Below, in pieces: positions 19,101 to 27,194 of a stretch of 64,000 nt of DNA. A program made the position numbers and the translations under genes. A model generated the notes under the pieces. That model saw only the letters and a list, made by a program, of their open reading frames with translations. It was not told the origin of the DNA and ran no database searches. Source of the DNA: Acanthopleuribacter pedis (GTDB lineage: Bacteria > Acidobacteriota > Holophagae > Acanthopleuribacterales > Acanthopleuribacteraceae); contig NZ_JAFREP010000026.1 of assembly GCF_017377855.1 (NCBI RefSeq), positions 111,771 to 175,770 on the forward strand, given 5' to 3'. Position 1 is the stretch's first letter; each line of letters opens with the position of its first letter.

Positions 19101-19822
19101 AAGGCGTCGCCATACACGGACATGTAGATTGGGGTGTAGGGTTCCTTGCCGATCATAACCACCTCGGCGATGCCGCGGTTCATCACGTGTTCGTCGTCAT
19201 CGCCTGCCTTACTGGGCCCCAAATAACCCCAGCCGGGTGCGCCTACTTGGCGATCTTGGGTGTCGATAATGTCGTGGGCCTTTTCCCTGACGAATTTGGG
19301 GAAGTAACCCGGTAATCCATTCACCTGCTCGCGCAATTCGTTGAGGATCGCCTGGCGTTGTTTGCCCTCGTAGGGACCCAGCATTTTGTTGAGATGGTGT
19401 TCCAGTTTGCGCGGAAAGGTCTTGTCTTTGATGAGCGCAATGCGATCACGCGGGGCATTGGCGATAATTTGGCGGAATTCCTGTTTCATGGGTTTCAGAA
19501 ATTCTTTGTCGGTTGCCTTGATGACCTGCTTGATGGTGGTGCTGGAAAGTGGCTGCGACTTGTTTTGGTTGAGGTGGTAGCGTTTGATGATGCGGTTGGC
19601 TAATTTATCGCCGTAGTCCTGCTTGAGGGCTTTGATGAAATCGTTGCGCACCGCGCGGTTCTGCGATTTGATGTCGCTCTGAACACCGCGGTTGTCATAA
19701 AAGCTGACGAAATACTGGCCCCAGGTACCCTTGGGTCGTGATGCTAAATTGCCGTTTTCATTGACGATACGGCTCGATGAAGTATTCATTACTTTGCGAA
19801 ATGCACTCATATTGACAGTCAT
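16199..19822 (-). CDS. Large putative type III effector with C-terminal USP-type deubiquitinase domain
   Basis: Protein of 1207 residues whose last 320 or so form a ubiquitin-specific protease (peptidase C19) domain. Its Cys box reads TGIHNTGNSCYLAAGLNML, with catalytic Cys894. The His box reads LKAVVNHEGASLNSGHYTAL, with His1158. The third residue lies in WEHRDDSSV (Asp1175 or Asp1176), and the domain closes with GYMFTYVRE, like the eukaryotic AYxLFYxR ending. No signal peptide is present. Residues 1-200 and 600-870 are charged and helical. Residues about 272-370 (LWVSMGRPHRQ, IRSFLVPLHIANEI, ANQYGI, LPGSLKTY) may be another folded domain that I cannot name. AAGGAG precedes the ATG. A CesT-type chaperone gene ends 35 bp upstream, so secretion by a type III apparatus encoded elsewhere is likely. 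The expected role is removal of ubiquitin from host proteins after injection; that is inference. Confidence 0.85.
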   Translation of the reverse strand: MTVNMSAFRKVMNTSSSRIVNENGNLASRPKGTWGQYFVSFYDNRGVQSDIKSQNRAVRNDFIKALKQDYGDKLANRIIKRYHLNQNKSQPLSSTTIKQVIKATDKEFLKPMKQEFRQIIANAPRDRIALIKDKTFPRKLEHHLNKMLGPYEGKQRQAILNELREQVNGLPGYFPKFVREKAHDIIDTQDRQVGAPGWGYLGPSKAGDDDEHVMNRGIAEVVMIGKEPYTPIYMSVYGDALTSSKPSFKDVGQDEDGRILIHTGNKKDDEGTLWVSMGRPHRQVKWLENYSRQGNIKGHQNQPLIRSFLVPLHIANEISADCITEHNSKGSGKDMSVDKHYEANQYGIVNPRSLEKLRQHALPGSLKTYTDGPLDKQPKNWGDVVPVSDLRMKLGVPDANIPGIDIFTEVVPSSDARKLYAILANDESVLFKKERLPKGKKLDKKRTDLLEKFLLKGIKQKDLQAFLKPWATSGGKNKPDAQHLRNQGVPDKTIKELEAKLQDVGFIEKSSYKDRADELLTIYAYHTGNEEYLPDGVDWGNKQSRKLLVDNFCNKHQPKKVSRDDFINDYVGPWATQARISQEISENFDELREEQIDSLPREAPLIEFSRDEDLPIVGRAWPKETKLSLQTQELLEQRYQLRKGLRDLQANIDTAFKDKKGVQKEARRILGPMKNRIGTILNDYNFKIGKTSHLKTAMPGYQMELMDYRDGLAALLPKTNPPKALVDIIATLDRAIQGSKTELKDQLSLALQDIGKSIKSRQGFMADSSNLSKWNALSKTFGTAAAKLDGKAARQAFDGMIRLFSQDLNSLITKGQKEFRTNGKISKETQKRLDSLPRREQDYAKLQIVQAKSSSKSQSSKFYQSGVHFRGKTQSLEKTSKVTQTGIHNTGNSCYLAAGLNMLSSVEPYRQLFNPQNFNQVNYVGKPTQWAAVQNIGPKVWAIMEDVRAGRSVDRDTINDLLATMDRYHLLPAPSLAAMRMGQTARTAQQDPNEVIFRKLIPLFDPNNSMSLNQRIVTDFTPHLDQAVQKPNLNTVDHTDLVNGRMVQNQMDPIIELPIRNRHGEIDDLEDAFDAFQDQETIDGVRANHNQGVIESRANRTLTVQGTPPAVTFTLRRGDGLEKDDHEVEAPQRMQINNVWYSLKAVVNHEGASLNSGHYTALTVNPNSGSWEHRDDSSVSSIKTPDETSESNQSQKNRGYMFTYVRE

Positions 19823-19857
19823 AGTGTGGCTCCTTCCTGTGAAATGGGTCGCGGCGA

Positions 19858-20409
19858 TCAGGCCATGAATTTGGGATTGAACATGCCGTGGGTTTGGCTG
19901 GGAGCCGGGTTAAACGGGATGATGTCGGGGCCGGCTTCTTGGGGTGGTGACGGTTCGGAAACGGGGCTGTCTTCGCTTGCCGGGCTGTCGACCGGCTCGG
20001 CAGGTGTTCCTTCCAAGCGACCCGTCCAGTAGGTGTTGATTTCCATAAATCGCTCGAGGAAGGTGCTGAACGCCGGCGCATCCAGGTCGTGAAGGGAGAC
20101 TTTGGCGGTCAACACCACCATTTGCCGGTGTTTGTCCCAGGCGAAGGCCAAATCGAGGGTTTCGGGATACAGGTTTTCGGCGAGGAGGTCGGCAAAAACC
20201 TCGGCGCGGACCTCGGGATCGACCGATCCGAGTTGGGTGGTCACCACCACTTCGCCCGCGGGGCCGCTATCGCGGTAACCGAGGTGGAGGAAATAGGTTT
20301 CGTTGAGGGCGATGGTGCAAACACCCTCCTCGTCCGCGGCCAATTGAGGGATTCCGATGACGGCGCCAAATTCGGCGATCAGACGATGGAAGTTGGTTTG
20401 AGATTCCAT
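19858..20409 (-). CDS. CesT/Tir-type type III secretion chaperone
   Basis: Small acidic cytoplasmic protein of 183 residues. Residues 5-130 have the class I chaperone pattern: an opening helix (FHRLIAEFGAVIGIPQL), strands around CTIALNETYFLHLGY and EVVVTTQLGSVD, a helix with LLAENLYPETLDLAFAWD, and a final helix (FSTFLERFMEINTYWTG). The remaining 50 residues are Pro/Ser/Glu-rich and unlike the compact family norm. AGGAG lies seven bases before the ATG. It is the first gene of a two-gene operon, and its position directly upstream of a very large protein is the classic arrangement for a dedicated effector chaperone. It should bind the N-terminal region of the USP protein. No secretion-apparatus gene lies in the window. 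Confidence 0.8.
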   Translation of the reverse strand: MESQTNFHRLIAEFGAVIGIPQLAADEEGVCTIALNETYFLHLGYRDSGPAGEVVVTTQLGSVDPEVRAEVFADLLAENLYPETLDLAFAWDKHRQMVVLTAKVSLHDLDAPAFSTFLERFMEINTYWTGRLEGTPAEPVDSPASEDSPVSEPSPPQEAGPDIIPFNPAPSQTHGMFNPKFMA

Positions 20410-21132
20410 GAAAAACTCCTAAAAACGATGGTTCCTGTCACGCCAAAACACGGAGCCCGGCCTGGTGAGACGACCCAATGGGTTCGCTCGACCAACTGCC
20501 GGATGTTTGGGTGACAGCTTGGGTAGATGCATTCATTCCGGCCGATGGATGGTTGACGACGACGCGTTGGTTTGAACCGAACGTCAAAGAGAGCTTGCTT
20601 GCGCAAAAGGGTTTGCGCGAGACCGGGCTCATCGAAAAAGGACGAAGGTCAACCGTGAGGAAGAATCGGCTTTGATGATTGCGTTATGAGAAGGGACGAA
20701 TGAAACGGGGGTTGGTCCCCCGATCATGTTTTGCCAATTTAAGGCGCGATTGTGGAGAAAGCATGTAGAACGCTGCGTAGGAGTGAAAAAGTGTGGCGCT
20801 GTATCGCTGCAAAATGAAAATGTGAGGAGCTTCACGAAAAATTGAAGACGCAAGTTGTTGGGCGTAAATAACCGACTACTTGATCACGCTTGAGGGGCGC
20901 CGGCGCTCAAATTGTTTGTATGATTCCCCTTAGGAACTGGTAATTGGGGCGTATTGTTCATCGTTGTTTGTGACTTGGTCTAAGGGGGGTGGGATTTTGT
21001 GATTAAAATCACTGCTTGGTTTTCCTTTGCTTTGCGCATTTCTGTAATATGAGTGGTCTGCTGATTTCGCAGGTTTGTTTGGATTCCTGCGGTGCGGCGG
21101 ATTAACTTCAGAATTTTTCAAGAGGGTAGCCC
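20410..21132. other. Intergenic region upstream of the chaperone-effector operon
   Basis: About 720 bases, noticeably AT-rich from 20700 onward, between divergent genes. No credible ORF. A perfect CGGGGG-TTGGT-CCCCCG hairpin lies at 20706-20722. Promoters for both flanking units are expected here, but no consensus stands out. Confidence 0.4.
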
Positions 21133-21369
21133 ATGACTCTTAAAGCATTTCTCCTAACTCTTTGTGTTTCTTTATGTTCATTCCAAGTTTCTGCTTCTTA
21201 CAGTCCTGTGATCAACCCCGGCCTTCTTCCCATTGCCGCCTTCGGCAATTCAATTAAACCGGATAAAGACCCGGGCCCACCGGCTGACACGGGACAGCAT
21301 GGCGACCATAAAGGAAACGAAGAGCTTAATCTGGTCATCGTCCAACCAAAAAAAGAATTATTTCTTTAG
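21133..21369 (+). CDS. Small secreted protein, unrecognised
   Basis: A 78-residue product whose first 22 residues (MTLKAFLLTLCVSLCSFQVS followed by Ala-Ser) form a clean signal peptide. The mature part is about 56 residues, rich in Pro, Asp and Lys, without cysteines. GAGGG lies about seven bases before the ATG. It is followed by a terminator-like hairpin and converges on the lyase-like gene. No family is recognised. It could be a secreted peptide or a chance ORF, but the signal sequence and ribosome-binding site favour a real gene. Confidence 0.55.
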   Translation: MTLKAFLLTLCVSLCSFQVSASYSPVINPGLLPIAAFGNSIKPDKDPGPPADTGQHGDHKGNEELNLVIVQPKKELFL

Positions 21370-21402
21370 GTCAAACAACGAGACGCCGCGGTGTTCAAAA
21401 AA

Positions 21403-21422
21403 CGGGTGGCCGGAACCACCCG
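21403..21422. terminator. Bidirectional terminator
   Basis: CGGGTGG / CCACCCG stem with a 6-base loop. It is preceded by AAAAAA (a T run for the minus strand) and followed by CTTTTCT on the plus strand. It serves the convergent small secreted protein and lyase-like genes. Confidence 0.75.
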
Positions 21423-21445
21423 CTTTTCTCTGCTTTGCCATAGGG

Positions 21446-24400
21446 TTAAGGATCGCTGCAGGTGTCGTACACGCCGATGCCGAACACCATGCCCTGCATC
21501 ATTTGTGCTGCGCCTTTCCACCAGCCCGAATCATTGCCGATGTAGCCGTCCCAGAATGAAGGCAGGAAATTGGGATCATCGTAGATGGCGCGCACCGCCT
21601 CGCACATACTGATGCTGGGGTCCAGCTCGTGGGCCGTCAACAGCATCGCCGCGGTGTGGGGTCTGTTTTGTTGGTACATCCAGGCGTCGTCGACTTGGAA
21701 CGGGGTGCAGTTCACCACCGCGGTACCTTCCGCGTTGAGGGTGCAGTCCATCATCGGCGCCCAATCGCCGTTGATGTTGATCGGTTGCCCCTCCTGGCCG
21801 CGCATGGTGTAGCGGAACAGGTTTCGGCCGATGTCCACCATCGCATCACCCAAGATACCTTCGATGTCGCCGTAGTTGCGGAATGAACGCATGAAGAAGC
21901 TGTACATCATGCTTGCCATCATGAAACCTTGCGGGTTCAGGCAGTTGGTGCTTGGGATGTCGTCGGCGCACATGATGCCCGCGCGCAGGTTGTCCAGCGT
22001 CAGTTCCGACAAGAGTTCCATCAAGCGGTCGTGGCAGGCGTTGCCGCCTTCGCCGGGTACGTACTCCGCGCAGTTGGCCAACATTTCGAAGTGCTGAATG
22101 ACCTGACGCGAAATTTCGACGCGGTTAACGTATTGTGTCCGTTGTGCTTCCTGCGCGCGCGGGATGTCGTAGCGGTCCACGATGGTGCGGCCCGCCTGGC
22201 GGAAACGGTCGCGCATGATTGGGTTGGGCCGCAAGGCGTAAGCCAGCTTCATGCCGTCGTTGTACGAATAGTCGTCGGAGCCGCCCGCGCCGCGGTGCCA
22301 ATGACCCTCGCCCGTGCCGCCGCTGGTCACCGCAAAGCCGTTGCGGTTGCCGTGGAATTGGTCGCCCGTGTTGAGGTAGGCCGTGTGCATTTGCAGCCAG
22401 GCCGCCGGCAAGGCGAAATCCCAAACCCATTTGGGATCGCCGGAACGCAGGAACTCCAACATTTCCGCGCCCTGTGGGTTCCAATAAGCGTGGGTGCCGT
22501 TCATGTCGGCCGGTGTGTCGTTGTCCACATCCCAGCGGTCGAAGGATACTTCCGGCCAGAGTTGCGAACCGTAAATCTTGCCGCGATCATACTGACCGCC
22601 CGGCAACACGTGATCGTTGTGCATCAGGTTCAAGGTGTCGAGGTAGGCGGTTTTGGGGGCAGAGGGTGCATGGGTCCCCAGGCTGGGATACACGCCGCTT
22701 GCATTGATCATGTCGAGGGTCGCGCGCGGTAACAAACCCCGTTCCAGCATGAAACGGCCGCGGTTGCGTTCGTTTTCGAGGAATGCCGCCACGGATTGGC
22801 CGGCCGCCGCCGTCGCCGTTGCGGCCAGTCCGACGCGGGCGAAGTTCCACAAGCCTTTGCCCTCACCCACGGTTAGGGATTCGCTGACGAAGTGGAGAGA
22901 CAGGGTTTGGTTGGTCACCGCCAAACCTTGGGGTTCGCGGTAGCGCAGCCAAGGCATTTGACCCGTGGCGATGAAATTGGTATCGCTCAAGGCGACCATG
23001 GGGTTGCTAAAAAATTCGGCATTCTCTTGGGTTTGCCCGTTGATTTGGACTTCCGCGCGGCGTCGCCAGGGCGTGCCGCCGCCTTTGAACTGGGTGACCG
23101 TGGTGGCGCCGTTGAAACCCGCGGCCGAGGTCATCAGGTCACCGTCGCCGCCCGCGTGGACCACCGGCGTGTCGAACGTGGCGAAGGGGAAATGCCAGCT
23201 CGCATCGGTAACGGTGGCGAATTCGTCGGTCCAAGGTCCGCCGTTGGCGTCGCTGCATTCATTGCGCAGGTGGTACTGCATCAAAATGTCGCTGGAACCG
23301 CGCACGAAGGTGGCGGCAAGGGTGAAGGCAAAGCGCTCGTAACCCGCGCCCGCCGCGCAGATGCTGGTCCCGCCGGGATCGCTGAAGCGCCCGCGTAGGA
23401 GGACCACTGCTTTGAGGGGTCCGGTTTCCACAATGCTGAAGCCGTCGGGTTCGACGCGAACCTCGTTGGTGCCGGCGGTGCTCAAGCTGATTTCGGCGGC
23501 GCCGTTGCGGTAGCTCAGGCGGGGGCCCGCGCCGGCGCCGTGGGTGTAGATGGTTTCGAAGGTGCCTTGGCCGGTGCTGTCCAGGGCGATTTGTGCAAAA
23601 AGCGCCGGGTTGGCGGGGTCCAGGGTGAAGCGGGCCGTGCCGGTATCCACCACGACGGACGTGCCGTTGTCGGTAACGGTTAAGGCGTTGGGATCGGTTT
23701 GGGCCGTGCCGGCGCGGCGCACCTCATAAGCAACGATGCTCTCGGCGGCGATGCTGGTGATGGTGCTGATTTGCAACCAGCGGATCGGCAGGCTGGTGTC
23801 TTGAACCGAACCGCCCCAGCGAGAAACAATGTCGAACTGGGCGGCGACGCGGTTGCCGTTGCTGTCGATCAGCATCAAACCGGTGGTGTCGGTCAGGTTG
23901 GCGGACCGTGCGATGGGGATGCCGGACCAAGCGGGTTCACAGGTGCGGGGGCTGGCTCGGTCGTTGCGGATTTCGAGGGTGCTCACCAGGGTGGTGCCGG
24001 CGGTTGGGGCCGGTTCAATCACGGCCTCGGCGCAGGGGGCTTGTTCTCCGCCTTGGGGGCGTACGGTGACCGCGACCGTGTCGGTGCTTGTGGCTTGGGT
24101 GTTGTCGGTGACTTGTAGTTGGAAGGTGAACAGGGTGTCGGCCGTGACCGAAGGCGCGGTCCATGAAGGCGTTGCCGTGGTGGCGTTTTGCAGGGCGACC
24201 GTCGGGCCGCTCGTTTGTTGCCAGGCGTAGGTCAGGGCTGTATCGCCGGTTGAGGCGCTCCCGTCCAGTTGGACCGTGGCACCCTCGGTGACGGCTTGAT
24301 CGCGACCCGCGTTTGCAATCGGCCCGGCGGCGACGGCTTGGAAGTTGGCGGTAAGGTTTTGGTTCCCGCCGCTGCTGTCAAGCGTTAGGGGATTGGTGGT

Positions 24401-25753
24401 GCCCGTTGCGTCACCGCTCCAGCCGGAAAAGGTGAAGCCGGTGTCGGGCGTGGCGGTGATGGTCAGGGTTTGGTCACAGGCGACGGTTTGGCTGCCGGTG
24501 GGCGTCACGGTGCCGCCTTGGCCGGCTTGAACCGTCACCGTGTAGCTGTCGCAGGTGGTGCAATTTTGCGCGTCGACCAAATCCAATACCGTGACCACGC
24601 TGTCGCGGCCCGGCATCGCGGTGGTGAACCACATCGGCAACATCGTGGTGAAGGGATTGGTGCAGGGAGTGGGGGCGTCGTTATCGATGATGGTGAGGGT
24701 GTGGGTGGTTGTGGTGCCCAGACGAAGATCCACGGGATTGCTCAGGGTGAGGATCACCGTTTCGTCGCTTTCCTGGAGGTTGTCGTCGATCAGGGTCAAG
24801 GAGAGGGTGCCCGCGCGGTCGTCTTCATTAAAGGTTAAGGTTCTGGCTGAACTGTTTTGGTAATCGCCGCCCTGGGTCGCGGTTCCGCTTATTTGGACGG
24901 TCACCGAGGCGCCGGCCGGTGCCGGCGCATCCAAGGTTAGTGAAACGGACACCGCGCCCGCGTCTTCGGCGAGGGTCGCTGACGCGGTCGTAAACGAAAC
25001 CGTCGGCGGCAACACGCCTTCCGGGCCCAGCACCTGAAACTGGTCGAAATCCACCGCGCCTTCACCCGCCGCATACAAGGCCGTGTAAGCGCCGCCCGGA
25101 TCATTGGCCGCGTCAACCGCGTTCGCGGCGATGATTTCGGTCTGTTGGTTCATCAGGGAAACGCTGAGGTTGCCCCCGTCGCGGGTCACCCGAAGCTGGT
25201 ACCAGGTCCCAACCGTCAAGGGCTGGGGCAAGTCACCCGACGCCAAAACCGTGGTGTCCCAGGCGTTGCGGCGGCTGAGCTCGTAGGACCAAGTTCCCCA
25301 TTCGTGGCCGACGCGGAAAAACCAGGCGTCGTTCGAACCTTGGAAGGGCTCGTTGGTGTCGGTTTGTGAAAGCAGCAGAACCGCGTCGGGACCACCGGAA
25401 ACCGCTTCATTAAAGCGGAGGTCCACCGAATAGGTCAGCGTCTCATTCGCCGGCAACATACTTTGCTGGACGGCGGAACCCCCCGGCAAGGTGATGTTGA
25501 GGGACCCGTTTGGCGCGGCGGCCGTGCCGCGCGAAACCCAATTGGCGAGGGTCGTGTCGTCGAAAGAATCTTGAATATAAATTTGGGCGGTTAAGGGCAT
25601 TACGGTCAAAACGGTCATGACCAAAACCGTGGCAAGGCGTTGCATGGTGGGTTTAAATCCAGAGCGGGCGGATTGGCAAGTTGTGTGTTCGTGAAACGGG
25701 GTGTTCCCCGAACGGTTGGTTAAGACTGCATCACCAAAAAGCAACAAGGACAT
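21446..25753 (-). CDS. Secreted multidomain protein with PcRGLX/YetA-like C-terminal region (putative polysaccharide lyase)
   Basis: About 1435 residues. Numbering from the start used here: a signal peptide at 37-56 (MQRLATVLVMTVLTVMPLTA), a concanavalin/LamG-like sheet domain at 60-245 (QDSFDDTTLANW) and a Calx-beta domain at 249-359 (SATLAEDAGAVSVSLTL to LTIIDND). Then come an InlB-type B-repeat at about 403-471 (GQGGTVTPTG, FSGWSGDAT) and a PKD-like domain at 477-565 (ANAGRDQAVTEGATVQLDGS). The last 850 residues begin with a RIFT-barrel-like part (WSGIPIARSANL) and continue as a helical toroid-like region, resembling PcRGLX/YetA proteins (exo-rhamnogalacturonan lyase-like). I use the ATG at 25753 because AGGAG lies upstream. 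The ATG at 25645 starts directly at the signal peptide and is a strong alternative. Substrate unknown. Confidence 0.65.
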   Translation of the reverse strand: MSLLLFGDAVLTNRSGNTPFHEHTTCQSARSGFKPTMQRLATVLVMTVLTVMPLTAQIYIQDSFDDTTLANWVSRGTAAAPNGSLNITLPGGSAVQQSMLPANETLTYSVDLRFNEAVSGGPDAVLLLSQTDTNEPFQGSNDAWFFRVGHEWGTWSYELSRRNAWDTTVLASGDLPQPLTVGTWYQLRVTRDGGNLSVSLMNQQTEIIAANAVDAANDPGGAYTALYAAGEGAVDFDQFQVLGPEGVLPPTVSFTTASATLAEDAGAVSVSLTLDAPAPAGASVTVQISGTATQGGDYQNSSARTLTFNEDDRAGTLSLTLIDDNLQESDETVILTLSNPVDLRLGTTTTHTLTIIDNDAPTPCTNPFTTMLPMWFTTAMPGRDSVVTVLDLVDAQNCTTCDSYTVTVQAGQGGTVTPTGSQTVACDQTLTITATPDTGFTFSGWSGDATGTTNPLTLDSSGGNQNLTANFQAVAAGPIANAGRDQAVTEGATVQLDGSASTGDTALTYAWQQTSGPTVALQNATTATPSWTAPSVTADTLFTFQLQVTDNTQATSTDTVAVTVRPQGGEQAPCAEAVIEPAPTAGTTLVSTLEIRNDRASPRTCEPAWSGIPIARSANLTDTTGLMLIDSNGNRVAAQFDIVSRWGGSVQDTSLPIRWLQISTITSIAAESIVAYEVRRAGTAQTDPNALTVTDNGTSVVVDTGTARFTLDPANPALFAQIALDSTGQGTFETIYTHGAGAGPRLSYRNGAAEISLSTAGTNEVRVEPDGFSIVETGPLKAVVLLRGRFSDPGGTSICAAGAGYERFAFTLAATFVRGSSDILMQYHLRNECSDANGGPWTDEFATVTDASWHFPFATFDTPVVHAGGDGDLMTSAAGFNGATTVTQFKGGGTPWRRRAEVQINGQTQENAEFFSNPMVALSDTNFIATGQMPWLRYREPQGLAVTNQTLSLHFVSESLTVGEGKGLWNFARVGLAATATAAAGQSVAAFLENERNRGRFMLERGLLPRATLDMINASGVYPSLGTHAPSAPKTAYLDTLNLMHNDHVLPGGQYDRGKIYGSQLWPEVSFDRWDVDNDTPADMNGTHAYWNPQGAEMLEFLRSGDPKWVWDFALPAAWLQMHTAYLNTGDQFHGNRNGFAVTSGGTGEGHWHRGAGGSDDYSYNDGMKLAYALRPNPIMRDRFRQAGRTIVDRYDIPRAQEAQRTQYVNRVEISRQVIQHFEMLANCAEYVPGEGGNACHDRLMELLSELTLDNLRAGIMCADDIPSTNCLNPQGFMMASMMYSFFMRSFRNYGDIEGILGDAMVDIGRNLFRYTMRGQEGQPININGDWAPMMDCTLNAEGTAVVNCTPFQVDDAWMYQQNRPHTAAMLLTAHELDPSISMCEAVRAIYDDPNFLPSFWDGYIGNDSGWWKGAAQMMQGMVFGIGVYDTCSDP

Positions 25754-25821
25754 ACAATAACTCCTGAAGGTAGAGGGTTCACGCTTATCCCGGTTCATTA
25801 ATACCCGCCGGAATTCACTAA

Positions 25822-25879
25822 CCCGCATTTCTCACAAGGCTTTCTGCTTCTCGCGACGAATCCTTGTGAGAAATGCGGG
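25822..25879. repeat. Dispersed palindromic repeat, copy 2
   Basis: Perfect 18-bp inverted arms (CCCGCATTTCTCACAAGG at 25822-25839 and its complement at 25862-25879) around a 22-base centre TTCTGCTTCTCGCGACGAAT. The centre and right arm match the right part of the element at 56833-57011. It lies just upstream of the lyase-like gene. Confidence 0.8.
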
Positions 25880-26042
25880 CTAAAAACTTTCGGAAGACCG
25901 AAAAGACAGGTTCGGCGGAAAAGTGTGACGCGCGCATCATGCATCTTAATCACGAGGAAGAAGCCGCAACCGTTGTTGGGTTGAAAGCGTTCTCCCCCGA
26001 GTTGGTGGGAGGCGTCACCGCTGCGTTGCAATGTGAAACAAA

Positions 26043-26076
26043 AAAAGAGGCCCTGCTGTGATGCATGACCTCTTTT
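26043..26076 (-). terminator. Terminator-like hairpin
   Basis: AAAAGAGG / CCTCTTTT stem. On the minus strand it is followed by a further T run ending TTTTTTTG. It would stop transcripts from the kinase-like ORF at 26357-26701 before the lyase-like gene. Confidence 0.5.
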
Positions 26077-26177
26077 GGGAAAAGAATGTTTTTTAAGAAA
26101 GTGTTTTTGGTGAAAATGTGATAGGGCTAAAGGTATTTTTGAACGGTTGGTATTTTGTGTAAGATGTGCCCGGTTTT

Positions 26178-26351
26178 ACCTAAGAGGCGCGATAAGAGCC
26201 AGGGATTTTGGCTAAAGATCTGGAGCGAAATGGTTTGGAAAAAACGGACCGGGGTCGCGCACGACGCGCACCCATGGGTGCGGTGAGTATTTTTACAGGC
26301 CGTCGCAGCCCAGAGGTTTAGCTAAAATCCCCGCGTCAGCGCTTCTTAGGT
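26178..26351. mobile_element. MITE-like element, copy 1
   Basis: A 174-bp element without coding capacity. Its ends are long inverted repeats: ACCTAAGAGGCGCGATAA inward, with the other end reading GCGCTTCTTAGGT. The interior shares GGGATTTTGGCTAAAGATCT and GGAGCGAAATGGTTTGG with a second copy at 51261-51423. It ends 5 bp from the stop codon of the gene at 26357-26701. A flanking duplication of 2-3 T is possible but not clear. Confidence 0.75.
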
Positions 26352-26356
26352 TTGAG

Positions 26357-26701
26357 TTAGGAAAACCGCAGTTGCGTCTCCGGCAGGAAGGGCATGAACC
26401 ATTGTCTGCGTTCCGTTGCTTCCTCCGAACGCTCCGGTTTTCGCACCGGCTCCGGCGCCATATTGCCCTTGCGGTCCTGTGCGGCGGTGCGTTCAAAAAA
26501 TCGGGAAACGCCGCGACTCATGGGTAAATCCTCGGGTTCGTCGCTGTTCATCTCACGCCACAAGGCGAGCACTTCTTTTTGGAGGCCCTCGTCTGAGCCA
26601 CAGGCTTTTTCGATTGCCTTAATCGCCTGTTCCGGCGGCAAGTCCATAACCGCTTCAAGAATGCTGTTAACCTGGGACCATCGCGACTGTGCTTGCTTCA
26701 T
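26357..26701 (-). CDS. Short protein resembling the N-terminal segment of acidobacterial-type Ser/Thr kinases
   Basis: A 114-residue protein. Residues 1-55 (SRWSQVNSILEAVMDLPPEQ, then AIKAIEKACGSDEGLQKEVL) follow the pattern of the short helical segment that precedes the kinase domain in many acidobacterial serine/threonine kinases. No kinase motif follows; the rest is charged and low-complexity up to LPETQLRFS. GGGGAG lies seven bases before the ATG. The MITE-like element begins 5 bp after the stop, so the gene may be the remnant of a longer kinase cut off by the insertion. It could equally be a small stand-alone protein with that domain. Confidence 0.55.
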   Translation of the reverse strand: MKQAQSRWSQVNSILEAVMDLPPEQAIKAIEKACGSDEGLQKEVLALWREMNSDEPEDLPMSRGVSRFFERTAAQDRKGNMAPEPVRKPERSEEATERRQWFMPFLPETQLRFS

Positions 26702-27048
26702 ATTTTTTCTCCCCTGGAAAACGTCGCGGCGGTGACGTCTCCCTTGTTTGCTGGTTGGATGTGGACGGTTTTGGATGAGGGGAATCCGGGTGGTGTTGGA
26801 ATCGTTGCGTCACGACGGGGTCGCGGGGGTTACGCGGGGGATTTACCATCACCGGGGACTGACGTGAGATGAAGGTCCTTTGTGAACCTTGGGTGCCCCG
26901 GCGAAGATGGGTGGGAAAAGGGTCATTCGCGGCTGAAATTATTTAACACGGATGTCACAAATCACGTTTACGATCTGGTTTCGCAAGAAAAATCTTTGTC
27001 GTGGAAATCGAAACTTCACCGCTCGGACGCGTTGACCCATCGCTCCCA

Positions 27049-27136
27049 ACGGCGAATGCCGTTGTACCGAACGGCGAATGCCGTTGTACCGAACGGCGAA
27101 TGCCGTTGTACCGAACGGCGAATGCCGTTGTATCCG
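27049..27136. repeat. Tandem array of four 22-bp hairpin repeats
   Basis: Four head-to-tail copies of ACGGCGAATGCCGTTGTACC plus GA; the fourth varies at its end. Each contains the perfect hairpin AACGGC-GAAT-GCCGTT. The array ends 58 bp before the marR-type start codon. It could be a set of operators, an RNA structure or a simple tandem expansion. The rest of 26702-27194 holds no recognised gene. Confidence 0.85.
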
Positions 27137-27194
27137 AATACGCTTTGTTTTAACCTAACGCACACGGGATTTTTGGGATCTGCCAAGGGAGTTC

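Noticed and set aside
27049..27136. CRISPR array
   Set aside because: Repeats are directly adjacent with no unique spacers, and no cas genes are nearby.
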